From the NCBI RefSeq assembly GCF_026712185.1, contig NZ_JAPPUX010000001.1, positions 806,001-870,000 on the forward strand: a DNA stretch of 64,000 nt, in the 5' to 3' direction. The notes below the pieces were generated by a model that had not been told where the DNA came from, made no database searches, and saw nothing but the letters and a program-made list of their open reading frames with translations. This DNA is from Nocardioides pini (lineage in GTDB: Bacteria; Actinomycetota; Actinomycetes; Propionibacteriales; Nocardioidaceae). This document shows positions 20,332 through 28,380 of the stretch, piece by piece (position 1 is the stretch's first letter; every line of letters starts with the position of its first letter). The position numbers were made by a program, and so were the translations under genes.

Positions 20332-21363
20332 GTGGCGACCTGGTTCGACGAGGCCCGGCTGGACGACCCCGGGGTGCTGGAGACGGTCGACCTCCGGCTG
20401 CGCACGCTCGCCGAGAGCGGTGCCCGGGTGCGCCGCGAGGCCCACGAGTCCGCGGCGGCGACCGCGGAGGCGATCGCGCGCGGTCGCGACGAGGCCCGTC
20501 CGCGCGCGGTGATCGCGGCCGGGCCCGACTCCCGGCTGCTGCGCGCGGTGCTCGAGCCGTGGTGCCCGGTGCCGTTCGTGGCGTGGCCCAACCCGGGGCT
20601 CCCCGGCTGGGCGGGGTCGCTCGACCTCGTCGTCATGCTCGCGCCCGAGGGCAACGACCACGGGTCGGCGTCGGCCGTCGCCGAGGCCGTACGCCGCGGC
20701 GCGCAGGTCGTGGTCGCGTGCCCCGAGCGCTCGCTCGTCGGGGAGCACGCCGCCGGACGCCACGTCACGGTGCTGCCGACGGTGACCGGCGACCAGCTCG
20801 CCACCGCCGTCGTCGTGCTCGACTACCTCGCCCACGTCCACCTCGGTCCGCGCGCCGACGCCGAGTCGGTCGCCGCGTCGCTCGACCGGGTCGCGGAGGA
20901 GTGCTCGCCGCACCGCGACCTCGCGGTCAACCCGGCCAAGATGCTCGCGATCACGATGGCCGACACGAACCCGCTCGTCTGGGGCGGATCCGTCCTCGCC
21001 GCCCGCGCCGCCCGGCGCCTGGCCGAGTCGCTGCGCCGCACGAGCGGTCGCTCGGCGATCGCCGGTGACGCCGAGCACCTGCTCCCCGTGATCGAGGCGA
21101 CCAGGCCGCGCGACGTGTTCGCCGACCCGATCACCGACGAGCCCGGCGACCTGCGCCCGCTGCTACTGATCCTCGACGACCGGACCGATGACCCGATCGT
21201 CCGCGCGCAGACGGGCGAGCTGAAGGCCGCCGCCGCGCGACACGGCGTCCGCGTCGAGGTGCTCGAGACCGACGCCGACGCCGAGGTCGCTCGGTACGCC
21301 TCGTTGCTGCTCACCGGCACCTACGCCGCGGAGTACCTCCGCGTCGGCCTCGTCGACGAGTAG
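20332..21363 (+). CDS. SIS-domain (TobH / phosphosugar isomerase-like) protein
   Basis: A 343-aa protein matching the position and look of Rv3256c. It carries a SIS-type sugar-phosphate binding region (AVIAAGPDSRLLRAV, LDLVVMLAPEGND, GAQVVVACPE) and a second half (AVNPAKMLAITMADTNPLVWGGSVLAARAARR) typical of bifunctional phosphoglucose/phosphomannose isomerase relatives. In mycobacteria it sits between phosphomannomutase and mannose-6-phosphate isomerase genes; both are missing next to it here. GTG 20332 follows GAGGAG at about 7 bp. The substrate is not proven. Confidence 0.78.
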   Translation: MATWFDEARLDDPGVLETVDLRLRTLAESGARVRREAHESAAATAEAIARGRDEARPRAVIAAGPDSRLLRAVLEPWCPVPFVAWPNPGLPGWAGSLDLVVMLAPEGNDHGSASAVAEAVRRGAQVVVACPERSLVGEHAAGRHVTVLPTVTGDQLATAVVVLDYLAHVHLGPRADAESVAASLDRVAEECSPHRDLAVNPAKMLAITMADTNPLVWGGSVLAARAARRLAESLRRTSGRSAIAGDAEHLLPVIEATRPRDVFADPITDEPGDLRPLLLILDDRTDDPIVRAQTGELKAAAARHGVRVEVLETDADAEVARYASLLLTGTYAAEYLRVGLVDE

Positions 21364-21374
21364 GGAGCTTGCGG

Positions 21375-21428
21375 CCGTCGACCTCGGGTCGGGGATCGTC
21401 ACGGCGCGGGAGCTCGAGCAGTCGACGG
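21375..21428. repeat. Interrupted 8-bp inverted repeat in a 92-bp gap
   Basis: CCGTCGAC (21375-21382) and GTCGACGG (21421-21428) flank 38 bp between the SIS gene and a convergent acetyltransferase gene. It may act as a bidirectional terminator or be a remnant of lost DNA; no T-tract follows. Confidence 0.3.
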
Positions 21429-21455
21429 TGATCTGACGCTTCTCGCGAGGTGTCG

Positions 21456-21959
21456 TCAGGACCGCTGGAGCCGCATCCCGAACACCCATGCGTCGCCCCC
21501 GTGGACGTGGGCGGTGCGCTCGACCTCCATGCCGAGGCGACGGGCGACCGCCTGCGAGGGCGCGTTGTCCGGCCGGATGAGCGCCACGAGGTGGTCGACC
21601 CCGTGGGCGGCCGCGCAGTCGCGCACGGACCGGGCTGCTTCGGTGGCGTAGCCGTGGCTGCGCATCGCCGGCAGCAGGTGGTAGCCGACCTCGACGTGGG
21701 GGACGCCCTCGACGTCCTGGACGGTGAGGCCGCAGTCGCCGACGAACGCGCCGTCGTGGGTCTCCACGACCCAGAGCCCGAAGTCGTGCTCGGCGTGGTT
21801 GCGCTCCTGCCACTCGATCCAGCGCACGGCGTCGTCGCGGGTGCTGGGCGGGCGGTCGCCGCGCATCGGGTCGAACGCGACGAGGAGCGCCAGGACGTCG
21901 TCGAGGTCGGACCTCGTCATGTGCCGGAAGCGCAGGCGGGCGGTGGGCTCGGGCAGCAC
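21456..21959 (-). CDS. GNAT-family N-acetyltransferase (RimJ/RimL-like)
   Basis: A 167-aa acetyltransferase. The acetyl-CoA site is recognisable as VEVGYHLLPAMRSHGYATEAAR (the Q/RxxGxG/A-type loop is RSHGYA), with LIRPDNAPSQAVARRLGM as the usual C-terminal helix-strand motif of the RimJ/RimL group. The acceptor is unknown; proteins of this type acetylate N-termini or small amines. It starts at GTG behind TAGCCT, which overlaps the stop of the SnoaL gene upstream. It belongs to a small accessory patch, not to the conserved block. Confidence 0.85.
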   Translation of the reverse strand: MLPEPTARLRFRHMTRSDLDDVLALLVAFDPMRGDRPPSTRDDAVRWIEWQERNHAEHDFGLWVVETHDGAFVGDCGLTVQDVEGVPHVEVGYHLLPAMRSHGYATEAARSVRDCAAAHGVDHLVALIRPDNAPSQAVARRLGMEVERTAHVHGGDAWVFGMRLQRS

Positions 21960-21965
21960 CCGGTC

Positions 21966-21971
21966 AGGCTA
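21966..21971 (-). promoter_or_regulatory. TAGCCT -10 element, leaderless start
   Basis: TAGCCT (bottom strand) ends 6 bp before GTG 21959. Its first three bases are the TAG stop of the SnoaL-like gene. Confidence 0.55.
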
Positions 21972-22337
21972 CGACCGCGTCCCGTCCGGGGGCTCCTGGT
22001 CCACGTCGGTCCAGACCTCGACGAGCTCGGAGATTAGGCCGTCGCGCGCGGTCGCGAAGCTCGCCACTGCGAACTCGAGGCGCTCCCCGGCGCTGCCCGT
22101 GCCTGTCACCCGCGCCCGCAGGACCGCACGGTCGCCGTCCGCGACGAGGTCCTCGAGGTGCAGGTGCTCGAAGCCGGGGTAGTCGGCGTTGAGGCGCACC
22201 CACGCCTCACGGTCGAAGACCTCGTCCGTGTGCACCAGCCGGCAGGTGAAGCCGGGGTGCAGCAGGTCGGGCAGCGCCTCCCAGTCGTGGGCGTCGATGA
22301 CGTCGGCGAGTCGGGTCAGCAGGGCTCGCGCATCCAT
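21969..22337 (-). CDS. SnoaL-like / nuclear transport factor 2 fold protein
   Basis: A 122-aa small alpha+beta barrel protein (ALLTRLADVIDAHDWEALPDLLHPGFTC, then FDREAWVRLNADYPGF). This fold serves as ketosteroid isomerase, polyketide cyclase or simple binding protein; no catalytic assignment is possible. ATG 22337 is preferred over the upstream GTG 22367 because CACACT lies 7 bp upstream of it, in the leaderless arrangement, and the conserved fold starts just after. Confidence 0.72.
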   Translation of the reverse strand: MDARALLTRLADVIDAHDWEALPDLLHPGFTCRLVHTDEVFDREAWVRLNADYPGFEHLHLEDLVADGDRAVLRARVTGTGSAGERLEFAVASFATARDGLISELVEVWTDVDQEPPDGTRS

Positions 22338-22393
22338 GGGCTCGAGTGTGCCCGGCGCCACCGACACCGATCACGGGTCCAACCGCGCCGGTG

Positions 22394-22474
22394 CACCGTG
22401 CAGGCAGTTCGGCCATCGGTCCGCCGACGCCACGCTCGAGCTGGCTCGTAGGGGAGCGAACTGCCTGCATGGTG
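22394..22474 (+). repeat. 81-bp stem-loop element, copy 1
   Basis: An 18-nt left arm (22394-22411, CACCGTGCAGGCAGTTCG) pairs with an 18-nt right arm (22457-22474, CGAACTGCCTGCATGGTG) across exactly 45 nt. The only non-Watson-Crick pair is G-U in the top-strand RNA. The loop holds CACGCTC at offset 37. The same layout recurs at 61530-61610. It lies in the 372-bp gap between the SnoaL gene and the next acetyltransferase. Confidence 0.8.
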
Positions 22475-22610
22475 TTCGGGGTGCGGGCGTACCCCCGCTC
22501 CTCGGTCGCGGGGCTGTCGCAGGTGTTCCCGCAGGACGCCCATCCCTTCCCGCGAGAGGTGCTGGCCCGGCGGTGGCACTAGGAGGTCGACGATCCGGCG
22601 GGTGGGTCGA
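22469..22610 (+). pseudogene. Remnant of a GNAT acetyltransferase gene
   Basis: Reading from 22469, AYPRSSVAGLSQVFPQDAHPFPREVLARRWH, a TAG at 22580, and then EVDDPAGG resemble the N-terminal region of GNAT enzymes, where RWxEE(V/L)xDP is common. The TAG occupies the position of the first Glu and would arise from GAG by one change. Similarity ends about 10 codons later. The remnant starts inside the right arm of the 81-bp element, as if the element replaced its 5' end. Family identity is tentative. Confidence 0.35.
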
Positions 22611-22697
22611 CACCGGGGAGCGCAGCCGCGGCCCGATGCCGCCCCACGCCGAGCTGCTGACCTACGCCTACGACCCGGATCCGTCCGGAACTGGTCC

Positions 22698-22703
22698 TAC
22701 CGT
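22698..22703 (+). promoter_or_regulatory. TACCGT -10 element, leaderless start
   Basis: TACCGT ends 6 bp before ATG 22710 of the acetyltransferase gene. Confidence 0.6.
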
Positions 22704-22709
22704 GGCGAC

Positions 22710-23288
22710 ATGACCGACACGCCGTCGTACGAGACCCGGCTGCTCACCCCGGACACCTGGGCCGACTTCGCGGCCCTCGTCGAGGCCAACAACGGCGTGT
22801 GGGGCGGGTGCTGGTGCATCGGGTTCCACCCCGAGGGCCTGGCCGGGACCGCGGAGGACCACCGGATCGCGAAGCGGGAGCACACCGAGCGGGGCACCGT
22901 GCACCAGGTGCTGGTGTACGACGATGGCGAGGCGGTCGGCTGGTGCCAGTTCGGCACGCCCGACGAGCTGCCGCGCATCAAGAACGCAGCGGCCTACGAG
23001 AAGGAGCTCGTGACCCTGCCGCAGTGGCGGATCGGCTGCATCTTCACCGGCAGCAAGCACCGCGGGAGGGGCGTCGCGCGGGCCGCGGTGACGGCCGTGC
23101 TCGCCGAGATCGCCGCGGCCGGCGGGGGAGTCGTCGAGGCGTACCCGGAGCAGGTGGTCGACCGGAAGCCGCAGCGCGGCGCCTACCTGCACACCGGCCC
23201 GGAGTCGCTCTACGAGGAGCTCGGCTTCGTGCGGGACCGGCGGATCGCCAAGTGGCGCCGGGTGATGCGCCGCACCGTCGACGCCTGA
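22710..23288 (+). CDS. GNAT-family N-acetyltransferase
   Basis: A 192-aa protein of the group with NNGVWGGCWCIGFHPEG at its N-terminus, a Cys/Trp-rich block seen in a distinct actinobacterial GNAT clade. The acetyl-CoA loop is FTGSKHRGRGVARAAV, followed by SLYEELGFVRDRRIAKWRRVM, the common C-terminal strand. The substrate is unknown. ATG 22710 is fixed by the leaderless promoter; translation further upstream lacks similarity. It stands alone between the repeat region and the DUF808 gene. Confidence 0.85.
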   Translation: MTDTPSYETRLLTPDTWADFAALVEANNGVWGGCWCIGFHPEGLAGTAEDHRIAKREHTERGTVHQVLVYDDGEAVGWCQFGTPDELPRIKNAAAYEKELVTLPQWRIGCIFTGSKHRGRGVARAAVTAVLAEIAAAGGGVVEAYPEQVVDRKPQRGAYLHTGPESLYEELGFVRDRRIAKWRRVMRRTVDA

Positions 23289-23329
23289 GCCCGCGCTCCC
23301 GTGCGGGCGGTCGGCGTACGCCCCGCCGA

Positions 23330-23335
23330 TAGGCT
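23330..23335 (+). promoter_or_regulatory. TAGGCT -10 element for DUF808 gene
   Basis: TAGGCT would start transcription near 23342, leaving about 28 nt of leader with GGAGG at 23358-23362 before ATG 23370. Confidence 0.5.
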
Positions 23336-23369
23336 GCAGCCTCCGACCCACTGACCCGGAGGATCACCC

Positions 23370-24473
23370 ATGGCCGGCGGACTGTTCGCCCTCCTCGACG
23401 ACGTCGCCGCACTCGCGCGCATCGCAGCCGCCAGCGCGGACGACGTGGGCGCCGCCGCCGGCCGGGCCAGCGCCAAGGCCGCCGGCGTCGTGGTCGACGA
23501 CACCGCCGTCACGCCGCAGTACCTCCACGGCTCGGCCGCGGAGCGCGAGCTGCCGATCATCAAGCAGATCGCGATCGGCTCCCTGCGCAACAAGCTGCTC
23601 TTCATCCTCCCCGCCGCGGTGCTGCTCGGGCAGTTCCTCCCGTGGCTGCTGCCGGTGATCCTGATCTTCGGCGGTGGCTTCCTCGCCTACGAGGGCGCCC
23701 ACAAGGTGCACGAGCGCCTCACCGGGCACGCCACCGAGGCCGAGGAGGACGTCTCCGAAGCGGGTGAGTTCACCCCCGAGCACGAGAAGCGCACCATCGC
23801 CAACGCCGTGCGCACCGACTTCATCCTCAGCGCCGAGATCATGGTGATCGCGCTCAAGGAGGTCGTCAGCTCCGACCCCGACGCGAGCATCTGGATGCGC
23901 GCGATCGTGCTGGCGGTCGTCGCCGTGCTCATCACCGTGCTGGTCTACGGCGTCGTCGCACTGATCGTGAAGATGGACGACGTCGGGCTCGCCCTGTCAA
24001 AGCGCGACTCCCGCGGCTCGCAGCGGGTCGGGCTCTGGATGGTCGGCTTCATGCCGAAGCTGCTCGCCGGCATCTCCCTGATCGGCACGCTGGCCATGCT
24101 GTGGGTCGGCGGCCACATCTTCCTGGTCAGCCTCTACGAGATCGGTGGTCACGACGGCCTGCTCGAGGGCACGGCCGTCGGCGACGCCCTCCACGCGCCG
24201 TACGACCTCCTGCACCACTGGGAGGAGGACGTGCACCACGCGATCGGCGGGGCGCTCGGCAGCCTCGCGGGGTGGCTGCTCAACACGCTCGTCTCGGCCC
24301 TCGTCGGCCTCGTGGTCGGCTTCGTGGTCCTGTACGCCCTGCGCGCCGTCGGCGTCGGCGGTCACGGTGACGGGCACGGTGACGGGCACGGTGACGGGCG
24401 TGGTGCGGGTCACGGCGGGGAGTCCGGACAGGCGCCCGCCGACCCGCCCGCCGAGGATTCTCCGAATCGCTGA
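23370..24473 (+). CDS. DUF808 (YedI-type) membrane protein
   Basis: A 367-aa integral membrane protein. The N-terminal [25 protein letters not shown] and the paired [14 protein letters not shown] segment are DUF808 hallmarks; at least five hydrophobic segments follow. The family's role is unknown. The C-terminus ends in a His/Gly/Asp-rich tail ([13 protein letters not shown]) encoded by a 12-bp tandem repeat, which could bind metal but may be only slippage. ATG 23370 has GGAGG at about 7 bp. Confidence 0.88.
   Translation: MAGGLFALLDDVAALARIAAASADDVGAAAGRASAKAAGVVVDDTAVTPQYLHGSAAERELPIIKQIAIGSLRNKLLFILPAAVLLGQFLPWLLPVILIFGGGFLAYEGAHKVHERLTGHATEAEEDVSEAGEFTPEHEKRTIANAVRTDFILSAEIMVIALKEVVSSDPDASIWMRAIVLAVVAVLITVLVYGVVALIVKMDDVGLALSKRDSRGSQRVGLWMVGFMPKLLAGISLIGTLAMLWVGGHIFLVSLYEIGGHDGLLEGTAVGDALHAPYDLLHHWEEDVHHAIGGALGSLAGWLLNTLVSALVGLVVGFVVLYALRAVGVGGHGDGHGDGHGDGRGAGHGGESGQAPADPPAEDSPNR
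24363..24398 (+). repeat. 12-bp tandem repeat, 3 copies, in coding sequence
   Basis: CACGGTGACGGG is repeated three times without change in the DUF808 gene and encodes HGDG units. Copy number could vary between strains by slippage without a frameshift. Confidence 0.85.
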
Positions 24474-24482
24474 CGGCGGTCC

Positions 24483-24560
24483 TACTCTCTTCTGGTCCGC
24501 GCGGGAGATCCCGAGGACGCACAGATGTGCGGCGCAGACGGCTCCACCACACCAGGAGAC
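24483..24560 (+). promoter_or_regulatory. Promoter and structured leader of sahH
   Basis: TACTCT (24483-24488) is a candidate -10. The leader of about 70 nt contains CGCAC-AGAT-GTGCG, a 5-bp hairpin with a tetraloop, and ends with AGGAGA before ATG 24566. The leader does not convincingly match the SAH riboswitch consensus. Confidence 0.4.
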
Positions 24561-24565
24561 AACCG

Positions 24566-26017
24566 ATGGACTTCAACGTCGCCGACCTCAACCTCGCCGC
24601 CTACGGCCGCAAGGAGATCGAGCTCGCCGAGCACGAGATGCCGGGCCTGATGGCCATGCGCGAGCGCTACGGCAAGGAGCAGCCGCTCAAGGGCGCGCGC
24701 ATCGCCGGCTCGCTGCACATGACGATCCAGACCGCCGTGCTGATCGAGACCCTCGCGGCCCTCGGCGCGGACATCCGCTGGGCCACCTGCAACATCTTCT
24801 CCACCCAGGACCACGCCGCCGCTGCGGTGGTCGTCGGCCCCCCGTCGAAGGGTGGCACCCCCGAGAACCCGCAGGGCGTGCCGGTCTTCGCGTGGAAGGG
24901 TGAGACCCTCGCCGAGTACTGGGACGAGGCCGAGAAGGTCTTCGACTTCGCCGAGGGCGGTCCCAACATGCTGCTCGACGACGGCGGCGACATCACGATG
25001 CTGCTCCACCTCGGCGTCGAGTACGAGAAGGCCGGCAAGGTCCCCTCGCAGGACTCCACGGACAACGAGGAGTTCAAGGAGGTGCTGCGCGTCCTGGCCC
25101 GCTCGCTGGAGACCGACCCGCAGCGCTGGACCAACCGCGCGCCGATGGTGAAGGGCGTCTCGGAGGAGACCACGACCGGCGTCCTGCGCCTCTACGAGCG
25201 CTTCAAGGAGGGCACGCTGCTCTTCCCGGCGATCAACGTCAACGACTCGGTCACCAAGTCCAAGTTCGACAACAAGTACGGCTGCCGCCACTCGCTCGTC
25301 GACGGCATCAACCGCGCCACCGACGTGATGATCGGCGGCAAGGTCGCGGTCGTCTGCGGCTACGGCGACGTCGGCAAGGGCTCCGCGGAGTCGCTGCGCG
25401 GCCAGGGTGCGCGCGTCATCGTCACCGAGATCGACCCCATCTGCGCGCTGCAGGCCGCGATGGACGGCTACGAGGTCAAGCGCCTCGACTCGGTCGTCGA
25501 GACCGCCGACATCTTCATCACCACGACCGGCAACTTCGACATCATCACGGTCGAGCACTTCCACAAGATGAAGCACCAGGCGATCGTCGGCAACATCGGT
25601 CACTTCGACAACGAGATCAACATGGCGGGCCTGGCCAAGATCCCCGGCATCGTCAAGGACGAGATCAAGCCGCAGGTCCACCAGTGGATCTTCCCCAGCG
25701 AGGACGGCAAGCCCGGCAAGAAGATCATCGTGCTGTCGGAGGGCCGCCTGCTCAACCTGGGCAACGCCACCGGCCACCCGTCGTTCGTCATGTCGAACTC
25801 CTTCACCAACCAGGTGCTGGCCCAGATCGACCTGTTCACCAAGGCCGACTCCTACGAGCTGGGCGTGCACGTGCTGCCCAAGCACCTCGACGAGGAGGTC
25901 GCCCGGCTGCACCTCGACGCCCTCGGCGTCGAGCTGACCGAGCTCTCCAAGGAGCAGGCCGCCTACCTCGGCGTCCCGGTCGAGGGCCCGTACAAGCCCG
26001 AGCACTACCGCTACTGA
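24566..26017 (+). CDS. sahH: Adenosylhomocysteinase (S-adenosylhomocysteine hydrolase)
   Basis: A 483-aa NAD-dependent enzyme that splits S-adenosylhomocysteine to adenosine and homocysteine, clearing the inhibitor made by all SAM methyltransferases. Clear motifs include [52 protein letters not shown] and the NAD loop [18 protein letters not shown]; the C-terminal YKPEHYRY is the conserved tail that reaches the partner subunit. Length matches mycobacterial SahH. AGGAGA precedes ATG 24566 by about 7 bp. The location before mtrA is conserved in actinobacteria. Confidence 0.98.
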   Translation: MDFNVADLNLAAYGRKEIELAEHEMPGLMAMRERYGKEQPLKGARIAGSLHMTIQTAVLIETLAALGADIRWATCNIFSTQDHAAAAVVVGPPSKGGTPENPQGVPVFAWKGETLAEYWDEAEKVFDFAEGGPNMLLDDGGDITMLLHLGVEYEKAGKVPSQDSTDNEEFKEVLRVLARSLETDPQRWTNRAPMVKGVSEETTTGVLRLYERFKEGTLLFPAINVNDSVTKSKFDNKYGCRHSLVDGINRATDVMIGGKVAVVCGYGDVGKGSAESLRGQGARVIVTEIDPICALQAAMDGYEVKRLDSVVETADIFITTTGNFDIITVEHFHKMKHQAIVGNIGHFDNEINMAGLAKIPGIVKDEIKPQVHQWIFPSEDGKPGKKIIVLSEGRLLNLGNATGHPSFVMSNSFTNQVLAQIDLFTKADSYELGVHVLPKHLDEEVARLHLDALGVELTELSKEQAAYLGVPVEGPYKPEHYRY

Positions 26018-26058
26018 TCCGCGCACGCGTTCGGCTGAGGTCGGTCGTGGTGCCCCAA

Positions 26059-26064
26059 TAGACT
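26059..26064 (+). promoter_or_regulatory. TAGACT -10 element, leaderless mtrA
   Basis: TAGACT ends 6 bp before ATG 26071 of mtrA, giving the mtrA-mtrB-lpqB transcript no leader. Confidence 0.65.
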
Positions 26065-26070
26065 GGCGCC

Positions 26071-26769
26071 ATGACCGACTTCGCCGAACCAGCGCGCGGC
26101 AGCGTGCTCGTCGTCGACGACGACCCCTCCCTGGCGGAGATGCTCTCCATCGTGCTGCGGCAGGAAGGGTTCGACAGCCGCATCGTGGGGCGAGGTGACG
26201 TGGCCCTCGACGCCTTCCGCGACTACCGGCCCGACCTGGTGCTGCTCGACCTGATGCTGCCCGGCAAGGACGGCATCGACGTCTGCAAGGAGATCCGCGC
26301 CGAGTCCGGCGTGCCGATCGTGATGCTGACCGCGAAGGGCGACACCATCGACGTCGTCGTCGGCCTCGAGTCCGGCGCCGACGACTACATCGTCAAGCCG
26401 TTCAAGCCCAAGGAGCTCATCGCCCGCGTCCGCGCGCGCGTCCGTCGCAACGACGTCACCCCCGACGAGGGGCTGACCATCGGCGACGTGTCCATCGACG
26501 TGGCCGGCCACTCGGTGACCCGGGCGGGCGAGCCGATCAACCTCACGCCCCTCGAGTTCGACCTGCTGGTCTGCCTCGCCCGCAAGCCGTGGCAGGTGTT
26601 CACGCGCGAGGTCCTGCTGGAGCAGGTCTGGGGCTACCGCCACAGCGCCGACACCCGCCTGGTCAACGTGCACGTGCAGCGGCTGCGCTCCAAGGTGGAG
26701 CACGACCCGGAGAACCCGGAGGTCGTGGTGACCGTCCGCGGCGTGGGCTACAAGGCCGGCAAGTCCTAG
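26071..26769 (+). CDS. mtrA: Two-component response regulator MtrA
   Basis: A 232-aa OmpR/PhoB-type regulator. The receiver has acidic D17/D18, the phosphorylation site D60 (LVLLDLMLPG) and the Lys of DDYIVKPF; the winged-helix domain (residues about 135-230) includes LTPLEFDLLVCLARKPWQVFTREVLL and the recognition helix region DTRLVNVHVQRLRSKVE. MtrA controls wall hydrolases, division and replication genes in actinobacteria. It is followed by mtrB after 9 bp. The amidase at 8077, with GTAAC-like boxes upstream, is a possible target (inference). Confidence 0.97.
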   Translation: MTDFAEPARGSVLVVDDDPSLAEMLSIVLRQEGFDSRIVGRGDVALDAFRDYRPDLVLLDLMLPGKDGIDVCKEIRAESGVPIVMLTAKGDTIDVVVGLESGADDYIVKPFKPKELIARVRARVRRNDVTPDEGLTIGDVSIDVAGHSVTRAGEPINLTPLEFDLLVCLARKPWQVFTREVLLEQVWGYRHSADTRLVNVHVQRLRSKVEHDPENPEVVVTVRGVGYKAGKS

Positions 26770-26778
26770 GGGCCGCCG

Positions 26779-28380
26779 GTGAGCATGCGTGACCGGCTCC
26801 CACCGGTGCTGAGGCACGGGCCCGCCTTCTGGCGGCGCTCGGTGCAGGCGCGCGTCGTGGTCAGCACGGTCCTGCTCTCCGCGGCCGTCGTCGGCATCGT
26901 CGGCTGGTTCCTCATCCAGCAGACCCGCGACGGTCTCCTCGACCACCGCGTCGAGGCCGTCGTGCAGGAGGCCGAGGGCGAGACCGCGGCGGCCCGCGCG
27001 GCGCTCGCCGCCACGCCCGGCATCGACGCCGACGAGTCGGCCCAGCAGCAGGCGCTCGTCGAGCCGATCCAGGCCCGCGGGACCACGCGCGGCTTCGCCG
27101 TGGTGCTGTCGCCGCCGGTGAACGAGGGACTCCGGCTGGCGGACGGCGGCGCGAAGTTCACCGAGGGCCTCGACCTGTCCAGCGTCCCGGAGACCCTCGA
27201 GGCCCGCTTCGACTCGCTCTCCCCGACGGCCTGGACCTTCACCGACATCCGCACGACCCGGCCGATCCAGGGCCTCCCCGAGGGTCCGGGCATCGTGGTG
27301 GGCAGCCAGATCCGCCTGCCTGCCGACGACAACACCTACACGCTCTACTACCTCTACCCGCTGGCCGAGCAGCAGGAGACGCTCGCCCTGGTGTCCCGCG
27401 CCATGCTCATCGCCGGCGTGCCGCTGCTGCTGCTCGTGGCGGGGCTGACCTGGCTGGTCACCCGCCAGGTCGTGACGCCGATCCGGATGGCCCGCCGGGT
27501 CGCGGAGCGCCTCGCGGCGGGCCAGCTGCAGGAGCGGCTCCGCGTCACCGGCGAGGACGACCTGGCGCGGCTCGCGACCTCGTTCAACCAGATGGCCTCC
27601 AACCTCCAGAAGCAGATCCGCCAGCTCGAGGAGCTCAGCCGGCTCCAGCGACGCTTCGTCTCCGACGTCTCCCACGAGCTGCGGACCCCCATCACGACCG
27701 TGCGGATGGCCAGCGACGTCATCCACGACGCCAAGCCCTTCCTCGACCCGGTCACCGGCCGTGCGGCCGAGCTGCTCCAGAAGGAGCTCGACCGCTTCGA
27801 GACGCTCCTGGCCGACCTGCTCGAGATCAGCCGCTTCGACGCCGGCGCCGCGGTGCTCGAGACCGAGGACGTGGACCTCGTCGACGTCGCCCGTCGCGTG
27901 GTCGACATGACCTCCGTGCTCGCGGCGCAGCGCGACACCCGCGTGGTGCTGCACGACCCCGGCTCGCCGTGCGTCGCGGAGGCCGACGTACGCCGGGTGG
28001 AGCGGATCGTGCGCAACCTGGTCACCAACGCCATCGACCACGCCGAGTGCCGCGACGTCGAGATCTTCGTCGCCGCCGACCTCCAGTCGGCCGCCATCGC
28101 GGTCCGCGACCACGGGGTGGGCCTCGGGCCCGGCGAGTCCGCGATGGTCTTCAACCGGTTCTGGCGCGCCGACCCGGCGCGCGCCCGCACCAGCGGCGGG
28201 ACCGGGCTCGGCCTCTCGATCTCGCTCGAGGACACCCACCTCCACGGCGGCTGGCTCCAGGCATGGGGCCGTCCCGGGGAGGGCGCCCAGTTCCGCCTGA
28301 CGCTGCCGCGCCGGCTCGGCACCCAGCTGCGCCACTCGCCGCTGCCGCTGGTGCCCGTCGACGCACGGGAGACCGCATGA
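26779..28380 (+). CDS. mtrB: Sensor histidine kinase MtrB
   Basis: A 533-aa membrane kinase paired with MtrA. Two transmembrane segments (about 26-46 and 206-226) flank a 160-residue extracellular sensor; then HAMP (RQVVTPIRMARR...), the H-box with H299 (VSDVSHELRTPI), the N-box (RNLVTNAIDHA) and G-boxes (DHGVGLG, GGTGLGLSIS). The start is GTG 26779, with ATG 26785 as an alternative. The stop overlaps the lpqB start by 4 bp, so kinase and lipoprotein are made together, as expected for LpqB as an MtrB partner. Confidence 0.96.
   Translation: MSMRDRLPPVLRHGPAFWRRSVQARVVVSTVLLSAAVVGIVGWFLIQQTRDGLLDHRVEAVVQEAEGETAAARAALAATPGIDADESAQQQALVEPIQARGTTRGFAVVLSPPVNEGLRLADGGAKFTEGLDLSSVPETLEARFDSLSPTAWTFTDIRTTRPIQGLPEGPGIVVGSQIRLPADDNTYTLYYLYPLAEQQETLALVSRAMLIAGVPLLLLVAGLTWLVTRQVVTPIRMARRVAERLAAGQLQERLRVTGEDDLARLATSFNQMASNLQKQIRQLEELSRLQRRFVSDVSHELRTPITTVRMASDVIHDAKPFLDPVTGRAAELLQKELDRFETLLADLLEISRFDAGAAVLETEDVDLVDVARRVVDMTSVLAAQRDTRVVLHDPGSPCVAEADVRRVERIVRNLVTNAIDHAECRDVEIFVAADLQSAAIAVRDHGVGLGPGESAMVFNRFWRADPARARTSGGTGLGLSISLEDTHLHGGWLQAWGRPGEGAQFRLTLPRRLGTQLRHSPLPLVPVDARETA

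Noticed and set aside
24489..24565. An SAH riboswitch in the sahH leader
   Set aside because: CCGAGGACGCAC has a passing likeness to the conserved core, but the closing CTCGG partner and the pseudoknot segments are missing. A covariance-model scan would settle it.
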